Source of the DNA: Bacteriovoracaceae bacterium | GTDB taxonomy: Bacteria > Bdellovibrionota > UBA1018 | Direction of reading: 5' to 3' | Length of the DNA stretch: 7,165 nt | Assembly: GCA_023250795.1 (NCBI GenBank) | Contig: JAHFAB010000094.1 | Location: forward strand, 1-7,165 | Program-made: the position numbers and the translations under genes | Notes under the pieces: model-generated | What the model saw: only the letters and a program-made list of their open reading frames with translations | What the model was told of the DNA's origin: nothing | The model's database searches: none | In this document: in pieces, positions 1 to 5,987 of the stretch | Numbering within the stretch: the stretch's first letter is position 1 | How the letters are laid out: each line of letters opens with the position of its first letter

Positions 1-206
1 ATTTCAAATATGTCCCGCTAACGACTGGGTTTGGGTTGAGTGCAAATGAAAAAGAATGGTCTGTGGGCGGAGGATGGGAACATCCGATCAAACAAGGCAA
101 TCCCGTCTCATTTTCGTTAGATTACTCCAGTCTAAACCTGAACTTAAGTGAGAACCATGCTTTTACTTCTCAGTCTTTGAGTTTCAGTGTGGGGTATGGT
201 TTTTAG
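1..206 (+). CDS. C-terminal end of an outer-membrane beta-barrel protein (5' truncated by window)
   Basis: Reading from base 3 gives 67 open codons ending in TAG at 204-206; the start lies outside the window. The peptide has short alternating polar/hydrophobic stretches (WSVGGGWEH, PVSFSLDYS, SLSFSVGYGF) separated by turn-like segments rich in N, G, K and E, as in antiparallel strands of an outer-membrane barrel. The last residue is Phe, with aromatic and small residues alternating before it, which is the usual C-terminal signal recognised by the BAM machinery. The family and substrate cannot be named from 67 residues. It lies 60 bp upstream of the monooxygenase on the same strand, so read-through is possible, although a promoter-like sequence sits in the gap. 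The barrel call is inferred from pattern, not from a recognised domain. Confidence 0.62.
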   Translation, partial: FKYVPLTTGFGLSANEKEWSVGGGWEHPIKQGNPVSFSLDYSSLNLNLSENHAFTSQSLSFSVGYGF

Positions 207-213
207 AATTTTA

Positions 214-242
214 TTGCGCAATGCAAAATCCTGGTCTATAAG
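214..242 (+). promoter_or_regulatory. Candidate sigma70-type promoter for the monooxygenase-glycosyltransferase pair
   Basis: TTGCGC (214-219) and TATAAG (237-242) are separated by exactly 17 bp. The -10 matches consensus at 5 of 6 positions and the -35 at 3 of 6. The predicted transcript would start near 249-250, about 17 nt before the ATG at 267, and so would begin inside the 241-261 hairpin. Seen in sequence; promoter activity is inferred. Confidence 0.42.
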
Positions 243-261
243 CCTCCCTAGCCGGGGGGCT
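241..261 (+). promoter_or_regulatory. GC-rich hairpin covering the ribosome-binding region of the monooxygenase
   Basis: AGCCTCCC (241-248) can pair with GGGGGGCT (254-261) across a 5-nt TAGCC loop, giving an 8-bp stem with one G-U pair. The only purine-rich, Shine-Dalgarno-like sequence before the ATG at 267 is the G-run 254-259, which is the 3' arm of this stem. In a long read-through transcript the G-run would be paired. In a transcript starting near 249 the 5' arm would be absent and the G-run free. No T-run follows, so a terminator is unlikely. Confidence 0.4.
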
Positions 262-266
262 ATCAT

Positions 267-1613
267 ATGGGGACGGGGAATCGTTTAGGGGATCGTTTAA
301 CAACATCAGCACTGCATCCAGAGGTTTTGGTCATAGGTGCAGGAATTTCAGGCATTGCTCTAGCAGTGGGTTTACACCAAAAAGGCATCCGTGTTTTACT
401 CGTCGAGAGGGACCTCACAGTTCGAGATCGGTTCAAGGGTGAATTTTTGCAGCCTTACACAGTCTCAGTTCTGAGAGAACTAGGACTGTGTGATGTTTTT
501 GAAAATGCGGAAGCAGTTAAAATCCGTGAACTTCGATTTCGAGATCTATCCACTCAGGCCGACACTTTGATTCGATATCCAGATTCTACCTATGCTTATT
601 CTATACCCCATCGATCCATGCTTGAGGGGCTGAGAGAAAAGGCGAGGGCTGTTTTGGGGGGTCGTTTTATTGAGGGAGCCGTTTTAGAGCCGCTTGGGTT
701 AGAGAGTTCAGGTTTTTATAAACAGCCTAGATTTAGTATCAAAGGGAGGGGAATAATCACTCCTCAATGGGTTGTGGGGTGTGATGGAAGGCAATCCACA
801 GTGAGGGCTTGGATGAAGGGTCCCAAAGCTCCTGCAAATGGCGCTCCTACTTTGGGGGCAAAGCCTGAATTTTTAGTGGGGCTTGAAACGGAACAAACCC
901 TCGCACTGAGCTCACGCTATGAAGTGATCCGAACAAAAAATTCTGGCACTGTCTCCGTTTTTTCATTGGGAAATAATCGACAGAGAATCTATTGGAACGC
1001 TCCGGCTATCAAAGAGGTCTCTAATAAAACGGCATGGGAAAATGCACTTAAAAATATTTTGACTGAAGTTTCTCCGAAAGTTACAGTTCAAAGTAAACAA
1101 TTGGCAACATTGAATTTCGAAAAAGTGGTGGGAGCTCCAGCAGATACAGCGTGGCTCGGTCCTGTGAGTCGTGAAAAGATTTTGCTCGCGGGAGACTCTT
1201 TGGCCGTTACCACTCCATTGGGAGGGCAGGGGATGACTTGCGGAATGTACCATGTGAGTTCACTTTTACGTTTACTCCCAACTGCTTGTAAAACGAAGGG
1301 AATTCAGAATCGAGTTGCAACTGTTCGCTTAAGAACAGTGTACGAAAAGGAATCTAAATATTGGTTTAAGAGGGTAAACCTCCTCAATCTCGGGCTCTAC
1401 TACTTATTTTTTGCAAGAGGCCAAGGGTTTAAATGGGTTACACAACACGTGTTAAACATTTGGAACCAGCACCCAGAGATGAGAGATAGAGTGGGGGCAC
1501 TCTTTGGTGGAAATGATCAGGACATCCCAGGGATTTTTGAAGTATTGAAGCTTTGGGGAATGACTCCAGCGTTTGATTTGAATAGGATTTTGAGAGGAAA
1601 AACAATCCGTTAG
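267..1613 (+). CDS. FAD-dependent monooxygenase, squalene epoxidase-like
   Basis: A 448-residue class A flavoprotein monooxygenase of the PHBH/squalene-monooxygenase fold. Seen: a Rossmann GxGxxG (G24-A-G-I-S-G29) ending in the acidic ER pair E47-R48; GEFLQP at 58-63, which resembles the GE(F/L)LQP(GG) motif of squalene monooxygenases; the CDG motif (172-174); and the second FAD motif G309-D310 followed by P317-LGGQGMT. The C-terminal part (about 365-395) is hydrophobic and aromatic, similar in placement to the membrane-binding helices of squalene epoxidase. The family uses FAD, O2 and reducing equivalents to oxygenate a substrate; squalene to 2,3-oxidosqualene is inferred from motif similarity and the nearby cyclase. 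Related UbiH-like hydroxylases share the FAD motifs, and here the motif reads QPYT rather than QPGG, so another lipid or quinone substrate is possible. The ATG at 267 leaves about 20 residues before the FAD fold and follows a G-run. It is followed after 12 bp by the glycosyltransferase. Confidence 0.8.
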   Translation: MGTGNRLGDRLTTSALHPEVLVIGAGISGIALAVGLHQKGIRVLLVERDLTVRDRFKGEFLQPYTVSVLRELGLCDVFENAEAVKIRELRFRDLSTQADTLIRYPDSTYAYSIPHRSMLEGLREKARAVLGGRFIEGAVLEPLGLESSGFYKQPRFSIKGRGIITPQWVVGCDGRQSTVRAWMKGPKAPANGAPTLGAKPEFLVGLETEQTLALSSRYEVIRTKNSGTVSVFSLGNNRQRIYWNAPAIKEVSNKTAWENALKNILTEVSPKVTVQSKQLATLNFEKVVGAPADTAWLGPVSREKILLAGDSLAVTTPLGGQGMTCGMYHVSSLLRLLPTACKTKGIQNRVATVRLRTVYEKESKYWFKRVNLLNLGLYYLFFARGQGFKWVTQHVLNIWNQHPEMRDRVGALFGGNDQDIPGIFEVLKLWGMTPAFDLNRILRGKTIR

Positions 1614-1625
1614 AGTAGGTTTTTT

Positions 1626-2771
1626 ATGTGGTTTGTTCTATTATTTTTAGCTTTGCCAATCTTATTGTATCAAGCCACCGTCATTTGGGTTCTCGGATTT
1701 TTTGTGAAGAAAATGAAAGATTCTGCTGGGTTTTCACAAAAAGAGTGGCCAGGGATTTCTATCCTTGTTCCAGTCAAAGGATGGATACAAGGATTTGACG
1801 AAAATTTTCGAAGCCTGCTCAAACTGGATTATCCAGGGCCATTGCAGCTCATTCTTGCTGTCAAAGACCCTAATGATGAAGTGATTCGTCTTGCTCAGAA
1901 AATCCTGAGTACAACTTCCACCCGTGTACAGGCCGAACTTTCTATCGGCGGGCGAGATGCTGGCAGTAATCCCAAAAACTCTAATTTGATCCGTGGTTTT
2001 TCTAAGGCTACTCACTCTTGGATCTATTGTTCAGACGCTGATGTTGCTCTTGAGCCGTCACATCTCAAGCGTTTTATGGAGTGTACAGAGGGAGATCTCA
2101 GAAATTTTGCATCGGCTATTATTTTTTATGAAGGAGCTCGGAATTTTGGAGCGAGACTTGAAGCGATTGGAACGAATGTGGAGTCCACTGGATTTTTTCT
2201 CTCCTCCTCGCAGAGCCGGAAATACTCTGCTATGAATGGTGCAGCTATGTTCTTTCACAGAGATTTGCTTAGAAAAGTGGGTGGATTCGAAGCTGTGGCG
2301 AACACTTTGACTGATGATCTCGTGCTTAGAAAATGTTTTGTGAATGTTGGAGCGTGTGGAAAGATTGCTCCGAGTTTGATTCATGCAAACTTAGAGTCTC
2401 AAAGTCTTCAAGCTTTTATGAGTCGGTTGGTGAGGTGGATTCTCATTGTTCGGTGTTATGAGCCTAAGTTCTTTTGGTCTGCTCCTTTGAGTTGGGTGTG
2501 GCAGTGGATGGCTTTGATGGCGGTTGTGAGCGGTAATCCAGCGTGTTTTCTGATCAGTGGGACCGCCATGCTCTCCCGTTTGACGATGGCTTTTACGATT
2601 CAGTGGCGCTTGGGAAGAAATAAAATGGATCTATTCAATTTATTTCTTCTTCCTATTTATGATCTATTGACTCCTTTTGCTTGGACGCAAGCATTGTTCA
2701 CCAGTGAGGTAAGCTGGGCAGGGCAAAGGTTTGTGGTCGAGAGAGACGGACGTTTAACGGCTTATAGCTGA
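1626..2771 (+). CDS. Membrane glycosyltransferase, GT21 (ceramide glucosyltransferase / HpnI-like)
   Basis: A 381-residue GT-A-fold family 2/21 enzyme. Seen: an N-terminal membrane helix (about 2-27); the fold opening at ISILVPVKG (44-52); an Asp at D81; the N-P-K-N-S-N-L motif (115-121), which resembles NPKxxNL; the metal-binding D137-A-D139; T229-D-D231 as the general-base region; the processive-type R267-L-V-R-W271; and two or three hydrophobic C-terminal segments (about 285-357). A tail with W364-A-G and D374-G-R resembles HpnI proteins. The family transfers a sugar from a nucleotide donor to a membrane lipid: ceramide in eukaryotes, bacteriohopanetetrol for HpnI. Beside a triterpene cyclase, a cyclic triterpenoid acceptor is a reasonable inference, but a ceramide or diacylglycerol acceptor cannot be excluded. 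It follows the monooxygenase by 12 bp with a weak AGTAGG ribosome site, so the two are probably co-transcribed. Its last 18 bp overlap the cyclase tail on the other strand. Confidence 0.83.
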   Translation: MWFVLLFLALPILLYQATVIWVLGFFVKKMKDSAGFSQKEWPGISILVPVKGWIQGFDENFRSLLKLDYPGPLQLILAVKDPNDEVIRLAQKILSTTSTRVQAELSIGGRDAGSNPKNSNLIRGFSKATHSWIYCSDADVALEPSHLKRFMECTEGDLRNFASAIIFYEGARNFGARLEAIGTNVESTGFFLSSSQSRKYSAMNGAAMFFHRDLLRKVGGFEAVANTLTDDLVLRKCFVNVGACGKIAPSLIHANLESQSLQAFMSRLVRWILIVRCYEPKFFWSAPLSWVWQWMALMAVVSGNPACFLISGTAMLSRLTMAFTIQWRLGRNKMDLFNLFLLPIYDLLTPFAWTQALFTSEVSWAGQRFVVERDGRLTAYS

Positions 2772-4673
2772 GAGGGTTTTCTCTGCCTGGGAAAGTGCTA
2801 AAATCGGGAAATAAACGGGGTAGAGTTCATATTTAAAATAAACTTTCCCTGGAAAAACTGTTCCCAAGTGCTCTTTCTGCTCCCATATGCCAGTGGGCAA
2901 TTGGTTTTTGACGAGAAAGTCGACTCCGTGTCTTAAAGCTTCTTTTTCGCCAGGCGAAGGGGTCTCTAGACACGCGCAAAGTCCTAAGATCGCCCAAGCA
3001 GTTTGAACAGGAGTGGAGGGTCCAATACCTGCGAGAGAGGGATCTTTGTAGCTTTCGTCTGTTTCTCCCCAGCCTCCGTCTTTGTTTTGACGAGTGAGAA
3101 AAAAATTTTTCGCAGGCTCTGACCATTCAGGTTCGGGTTTCTGGTCTATTGATCTTAAAGATTTAGTGCAAAACGCCGTTCCATAAAGGTAGTTGATTCC
3201 GTAACTGCCTTGCCAAATCCCTTGTGAGTTTCTCTGGGATAAAAGATAGGTCCGCCCTTGTTTTAGGGCCGTATGAAGTTCTGTCTGAGATTCCTTTTTT
3301 TGGGTGGCCACAGTGGCCAGTGCTTCGAGCACTTTTGCGGACACATCTGCTTTTGCTGGATCTGTCATGGCATTGGGCAAGTCTTTGAACTGCATAAGGC
3401 GATGAACGAGTTTGTTTTTCTGGGCGCGTGGTTTTTCATACGCAGCCCAGCCCCCGTCCTCTCCCTGCATGGCGCAGAGCCATTGGATAGCTCGAGCTGC
3501 TTTTTCGGAATGTAAAAACCCTGGGTCGTTTTTACACAAGGCCAAGAGTGCGTTGGCAGTGCAATCTGTGACGGGAAAATGATCGTGGTGATTTCCAAAA
3601 CACCAGCCTCCGGGACTGACTTTCGCTCGGCGTGACCAATCACCGGACTCATCCAGAATTTGGCGGGAGAGGAGCCATTCACAGCCTTTTTTTATTTGAG
3701 ATTGGGGTTTAAGTTCAGTGGGGAGCTCTGCGAGTGCATTCAACATAAATCCCATGTCCCAGACATGGCTTTGACAAGACTGCATTCTCCACTCAGTCTC
3801 TGTTTCGATGGCATAGCGCATGAGAGCACTTAGACCTTTTTCAAACCTAGGCTCTTGAGAAAGTCCAAGTCTGTCCAGTGAGAGAAGAACATTGATGGCT
3901 GTGCAGGAGTTGCCTCCAAAATCTCCATTTTTTTCTGTAAACGACTCGATCAGTTTGAGGGCTTTGCTGATCGCGCGGTCCCTAAGACCTGGAATTTTAA
4001 ACGCAGCCACTTTTCGAGACAGAGCGGAGAAGAACTGAAGAGCGGGTGAAGTTTTTTCTGGAAGGAGTGTGGTGAGTTTTGCAGTTCTTAATTCTTCGCT
4101 TAATTCTTTTGCAAGAGCGATGGGTTTTCCTGGCCCGGCCGCTCCAAGGAGCATCATCGGCACTGTGATCACTTTTACCCAATAGGCCATGTTTGTGATG
4201 CTGATGGGAAGTGTTTCTGGGATGAGAACGGCTTCTAGAGGGATTTTCTGAACAAGCTCCCACGGAACCACACCCGCGACTCCCAGATAAAGCTGCGTCC
4301 AGGTATTGGCCTGAGGGACACCTCCATGTGAATGGATGAACTGCAGCGCACGAGTGAGAGCAGGGGAGTCTTTTGACTCTTCTAAGAGTCTGAGACCTAC
4401 GTAGCACTCGAGTGTCACAGAGACATCGCTTGGGGCTCCTGAGTGCGGACTCCATCCACCGTCTCCAGAGTTCTGCATGCGAAGAATGTAATTTCGTGCC
4501 TTGGCGATCAGATGAGAAGGAAACTCTTTCTGCAAAGCGTGGTGCAAAAGTACGACTTGTGCTGTGGGGCCTGGATTGAGTTCCACTTCACCCACCCAAG
4601 CTCCGCCGTTGGATAGAGAATTTTGAGACAGAGATTCTGAAATAAAGAGAGCAGCTTTTTTAAGCGCAGTCAT
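2754..4673 (-). CDS. Triterpene cyclase (squalene/oxidosqualene cyclase family) with an OSC-type catalytic motif
   Basis: A 639-residue class II terpene cyclase, close to the length of bacterial squalene-hopene cyclases (about 630) and shorter than oxidosqualene cyclases (about 730). Six QW-type repeats are visible, at about 59-74, 330-346, 393-409, 473-487, 521-535 and 583-597. The catalytic region is P367-V-T-D370-C-T-A-N374: the central Asp is kept, but the flanking residues are V and C, as in the VSDCTAE motif of oxidosqualene cyclases rather than DXDD. Other pocket positions, aligned by eye to Alicyclobacillus numbering, are W165 (W169), W305 (W312), F359 (F365), Y412 (Y420), Y491 (W489), F607 (F601), V611 (F605), Y615 (Y609) and Y618 (Y612). 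GPSTPVQTAW (551-560) and the GINYLYGT segment are squalene-hopene-cyclase-like. It should protonate and cyclise squalene or, as inferred from the acid motif and the nearby epoxidase, 2,3-oxidosqualene; the product cannot be predicted. No Shine-Dalgarno precedes its ATG, which overlaps the protease stop as ATGA, so translation is probably coupled. Confidence 0.9.
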   Translation of the reverse strand: MTALKKAALFISESLSQNSLSNGGAWVGEVELNPGPTAQVVLLHHALQKEFPSHLIAKARNYILRMQNSGDGGWSPHSGAPSDVSVTLECYVGLRLLEESKDSPALTRALQFIHSHGGVPQANTWTQLYLGVAGVVPWELVQKIPLEAVLIPETLPISITNMAYWVKVITVPMMLLGAAGPGKPIALAKELSEELRTAKLTTLLPEKTSPALQFFSALSRKVAAFKIPGLRDRAISKALKLIESFTEKNGDFGGNSCTAINVLLSLDRLGLSQEPRFEKGLSALMRYAIETETEWRMQSCQSHVWDMGFMLNALAELPTELKPQSQIKKGCEWLLSRQILDESGDWSRRAKVSPGGWCFGNHHDHFPVTDCTANALLALCKNDPGFLHSEKAARAIQWLCAMQGEDGGWAAYEKPRAQKNKLVHRLMQFKDLPNAMTDPAKADVSAKVLEALATVATQKKESQTELHTALKQGRTYLLSQRNSQGIWQGSYGINYLYGTAFCTKSLRSIDQKPEPEWSEPAKNFFLTRQNKDGGWGETDESYKDPSLAGIGPSTPVQTAWAILGLCACLETPSPGEKEALRHGVDFLVKNQLPTGIWEQKEHLGTVFPGKVYFKYELYPVYFPILALSQAEKTLSAISR

Positions 4674-5845
4674 TTCAGAGGAAGTTTAAAAAACACTCCA
4701 AACTCTTCGGCGTACTTCTGTGTGATCATTGCATAGCCTGGGTGAGGGATTTCTTTGCCATTTTTATCTTTGATTTTAAACTGACTGCCTAACTTGTCTG
4801 TTCCCCAGGAATTTTTGAAATAGTAGACGCCCGTGTAGGTAGACTTCTTTTTTGTCTTATCGACCATTTCAGTTTCGATTTCCAATTTGACCTTATCATC
4901 GTAGCCAACGACCACGATGGAGTGGCCTGCGCGTTCTTCGGGCGAGTTTGAATTTATAAGATCCAACGATCCTTTTTCTGGGTATCCCACTATTCCTAGA
5001 TCCCAGTTTTGCATATTCCGGGTCATACCTAAAGTTGCAGCCAATCGGTGATTCCAAGCACCGTAATAGAAATCAAGATCCAACGTCAGAGGGATTCCTT
5101 TGTCTAAGAGATTTTTTGCTTCTGTCACATCGACACGGTAGGCATCGTGATTACTACTGGGATCCATGTATTCTTCTTTGAATTTTTCAGCACTCGTTCT
5201 TGCTTTTAAAAATTCGGGATCATAAAATTCTCCACCCTCCTTTTCTAGGAGTGTATCGTCTTTATCTAAAAGTCTTGGATCTCGGTGTACCACAAGACAG
5301 CGGTCAAAAATTTCGCTATTCTCATTTTTTTCAAATCTTCCGCAACGTTCTTCACCCTTGACGTAAGATGTGTAATCACCTTTCTTCCAAGTTTCTCCGA
5401 TGTAGCCAAATTCTATTTCATTCGCAGTTCCATAAGAGAAAAAAGCATCGAAATTTCTGTATGATGAAGAGCCGTCTCCAAAGCTATCATGATTGACTAG
5501 GTATTCTAGATACTCCTCGGAGAGGTCAATCGATTTGTCAGCCTTTTTATTGATTAGGAGCATCGACTCCAAAAGAGCTGTAGCTGAAAAAATAGAGCAA
5601 GTTCCACGGCTCAATTGCGATTTTACGCTGGATTGATTTGCAATGACTGCTTCGACATCGTTATGGTGAGTGGCTCTGGGCAGTCTTGGTCTTCTGGGCG
5701 CTCGACCATCTTTTACGTGGCCATATGGGGGATCCAGTGGGGCTTCGTCTTGCGCTTGGGTGAGGGTCAGAGAAGAAGAGGAGAGCAACAGCCCTAAAAA
5801 CAACCCTGAAAACAATAATGAAACGAATTTGGATTTATTTTTCAT
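4670..5845 (-). CDS. Exported papain-family (C1) cysteine protease
   Basis: A 391-residue protein with an N-terminal Sec signal peptide (KNKSK, a hydrophobic core of about 7-28, likely cleavage near A31 in TQAQ). The catalytic set of clan CA family C1 is intact: oxyanion Gln77 and nucleophile Cys83 with papain-like six-residue spacing (Q-L-S-R-G-T-C), His308 in AGHSIVVVGYD, and Asn345 in FKNSWGT. It is therefore probably active in the periplasm or outside the cell. Oddities: the papain QGSCGSCW signature is altered, with Arg at the Cys22 position and Ser at the Trp26 position. A long charged stretch (about 150-240) separates the Cys half from the His/Asn half, and there is little room for a classical inhibitory propeptide between the signal peptide and residue ~70. 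The ATG has no upstream Shine-Dalgarno; an in-frame TAG just upstream (four codons back) restricts alternative starts. Its stop overlaps the cyclase start by 4 bp (ATGA). The substrate is unknown. Confidence 0.85.
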   Translation of the reverse strand: MKNKSKFVSLLFSGLFLGLLLSSSSLTLTQAQDEAPLDPPYGHVKDGRAPRRPRLPRATHHNDVEAVIANQSSVKSQLSRGTCSIFSATALLESMLLINKKADKSIDLSEEYLEYLVNHDSFGDGSSSYRNFDAFFSYGTANEIEFGYIGETWKKGDYTSYVKGEERCGRFEKNENSEIFDRCLVVHRDPRLLDKDDTLLEKEGGEFYDPEFLKARTSAEKFKEEYMDPSSNHDAYRVDVTEAKNLLDKGIPLTLDLDFYYGAWNHRLAATLGMTRNMQNWDLGIVGYPEKGSLDLINSNSPEERAGHSIVVVGYDDKVKLEIETEMVDKTKKKSTYTGVYYFKNSWGTDKLGSQFKIKDKNGKEIPHPGYAMITQKYAEEFGVFFKLPLK

Positions 5846-5850
5846 AGGAG

Positions 5851-5864
5851 GCAGCTATAGCTGC
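5851..5864 (-). repeat. 14-bp perfect palindrome in the protease leader, next to the start codon
   Basis: GCAGCTATAGCTGC is self-complementary and could form a 5-bp stem with a TATA loop, ending 5 nt before the protease ATG. On the coding strand the intervening bases with the last palindrome base read CCTCCT, the opposite of a Shine-Dalgarno, so initiation here is either SD-independent or regulated by structure. The palindrome is seen directly; a role is inference. Confidence 0.4.
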
Positions 5865-5886
5865 TTTGAGTCTTGAAAGCAAAAAT

Positions 5887-5892
5887 ATTTTA
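5887..5892 (-). promoter_or_regulatory. Candidate -10 element for the protease-cyclase operon
   Basis: On the - strand TAAAAT matches the sigma70 -10 consensus at 5 of 6 positions and would give a leader of about 35 nt before the ATG at 5845. No convincing -35 hexamer lies 16-18 bp upstream, so the promoter would need an activator or an alternative sigma factor, or the match is chance in an AT-rich stretch. Confidence 0.25.
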
Positions 5893-5959
5893 ATGCGAAG
5901 CGGCTATGAGCTTTGGGTAAGAAAGTGGTGGGGGATTTATTGTCAGTTAATTTAGTTGA

Positions 5960-5983
5960 TTTACTTTCACCGGTGAAAGTAAA
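5960..5983. repeat. 24-bp perfect palindrome between the secreted-protein gene and the protease gene
   Basis: Each half reads TTTACTTTCACC inward to a CCGG centre, with every one of the 12 pairs matching. It starts 4 bp past the stop of the upstream gene (5988-5990) and lies 115 bp before the protease ATG. As RNA it forms a 10-bp stem with a CCGG loop. Neither strand has a T-run directly after it, so it is not a canonical intrinsic terminator. A perfect CG-centred dyad is typical of an operator for a dimeric repressor (LacI-type operators have this style). Either an operator upstream of the protease-cyclase promoter or a Rho-assisted 3' stem-loop would fit. Confidence 0.55.
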
Positions 5984-5987
5984 AATT

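Noticed and set aside
241..261. Hairpin read as a terminator for the outer-membrane protein gene
   Set aside because: The stem is followed by ATCATATGG, not a T-run, and it abuts the next start codon.
963..1253. 96-codon - strand open frame opposite the monooxygenase
   Set aside because: It is antisense to the segment containing the second FAD motif; its composition is Cys/His/Ser-rich and unlike a protein.
2058..2384. 108-codon - strand open frame opposite the glycosyltransferase
   Set aside because: It is antisense to strong glycosyltransferase motifs (DAD, TDD) with no ribosome site or recognisable domain.
3997..4455. 152-codon - strand open frame inside the cyclase gene
   Set aside because: It lies in another frame of the well-supported cyclase, is rich in R, S, C and H, and shows no motif; it is a shadow of the real gene.
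2754..4673. Calling the cyclase a plain squalene-hopene cyclase (shc)
   Set aside because: Length and QW repeats fit, but DXDD is absent (V-T-D-C) and F605 is replaced, so the gene symbol would overstate what is known.
5846..5851. AGGAGG on the + strand as a ribosome-binding site
   Set aside because: No start codon with an open frame of useful length follows; the nearest TTG frame stops after a few codons. On the coding strand it is CCTCCT.
5615..5876. Two overlapping short + strand frames opposite the protease signal-peptide region
   Set aside because: They are complementary to the protease N-terminus and leader, whose signal peptide and Q77/C83 motif are convincing.
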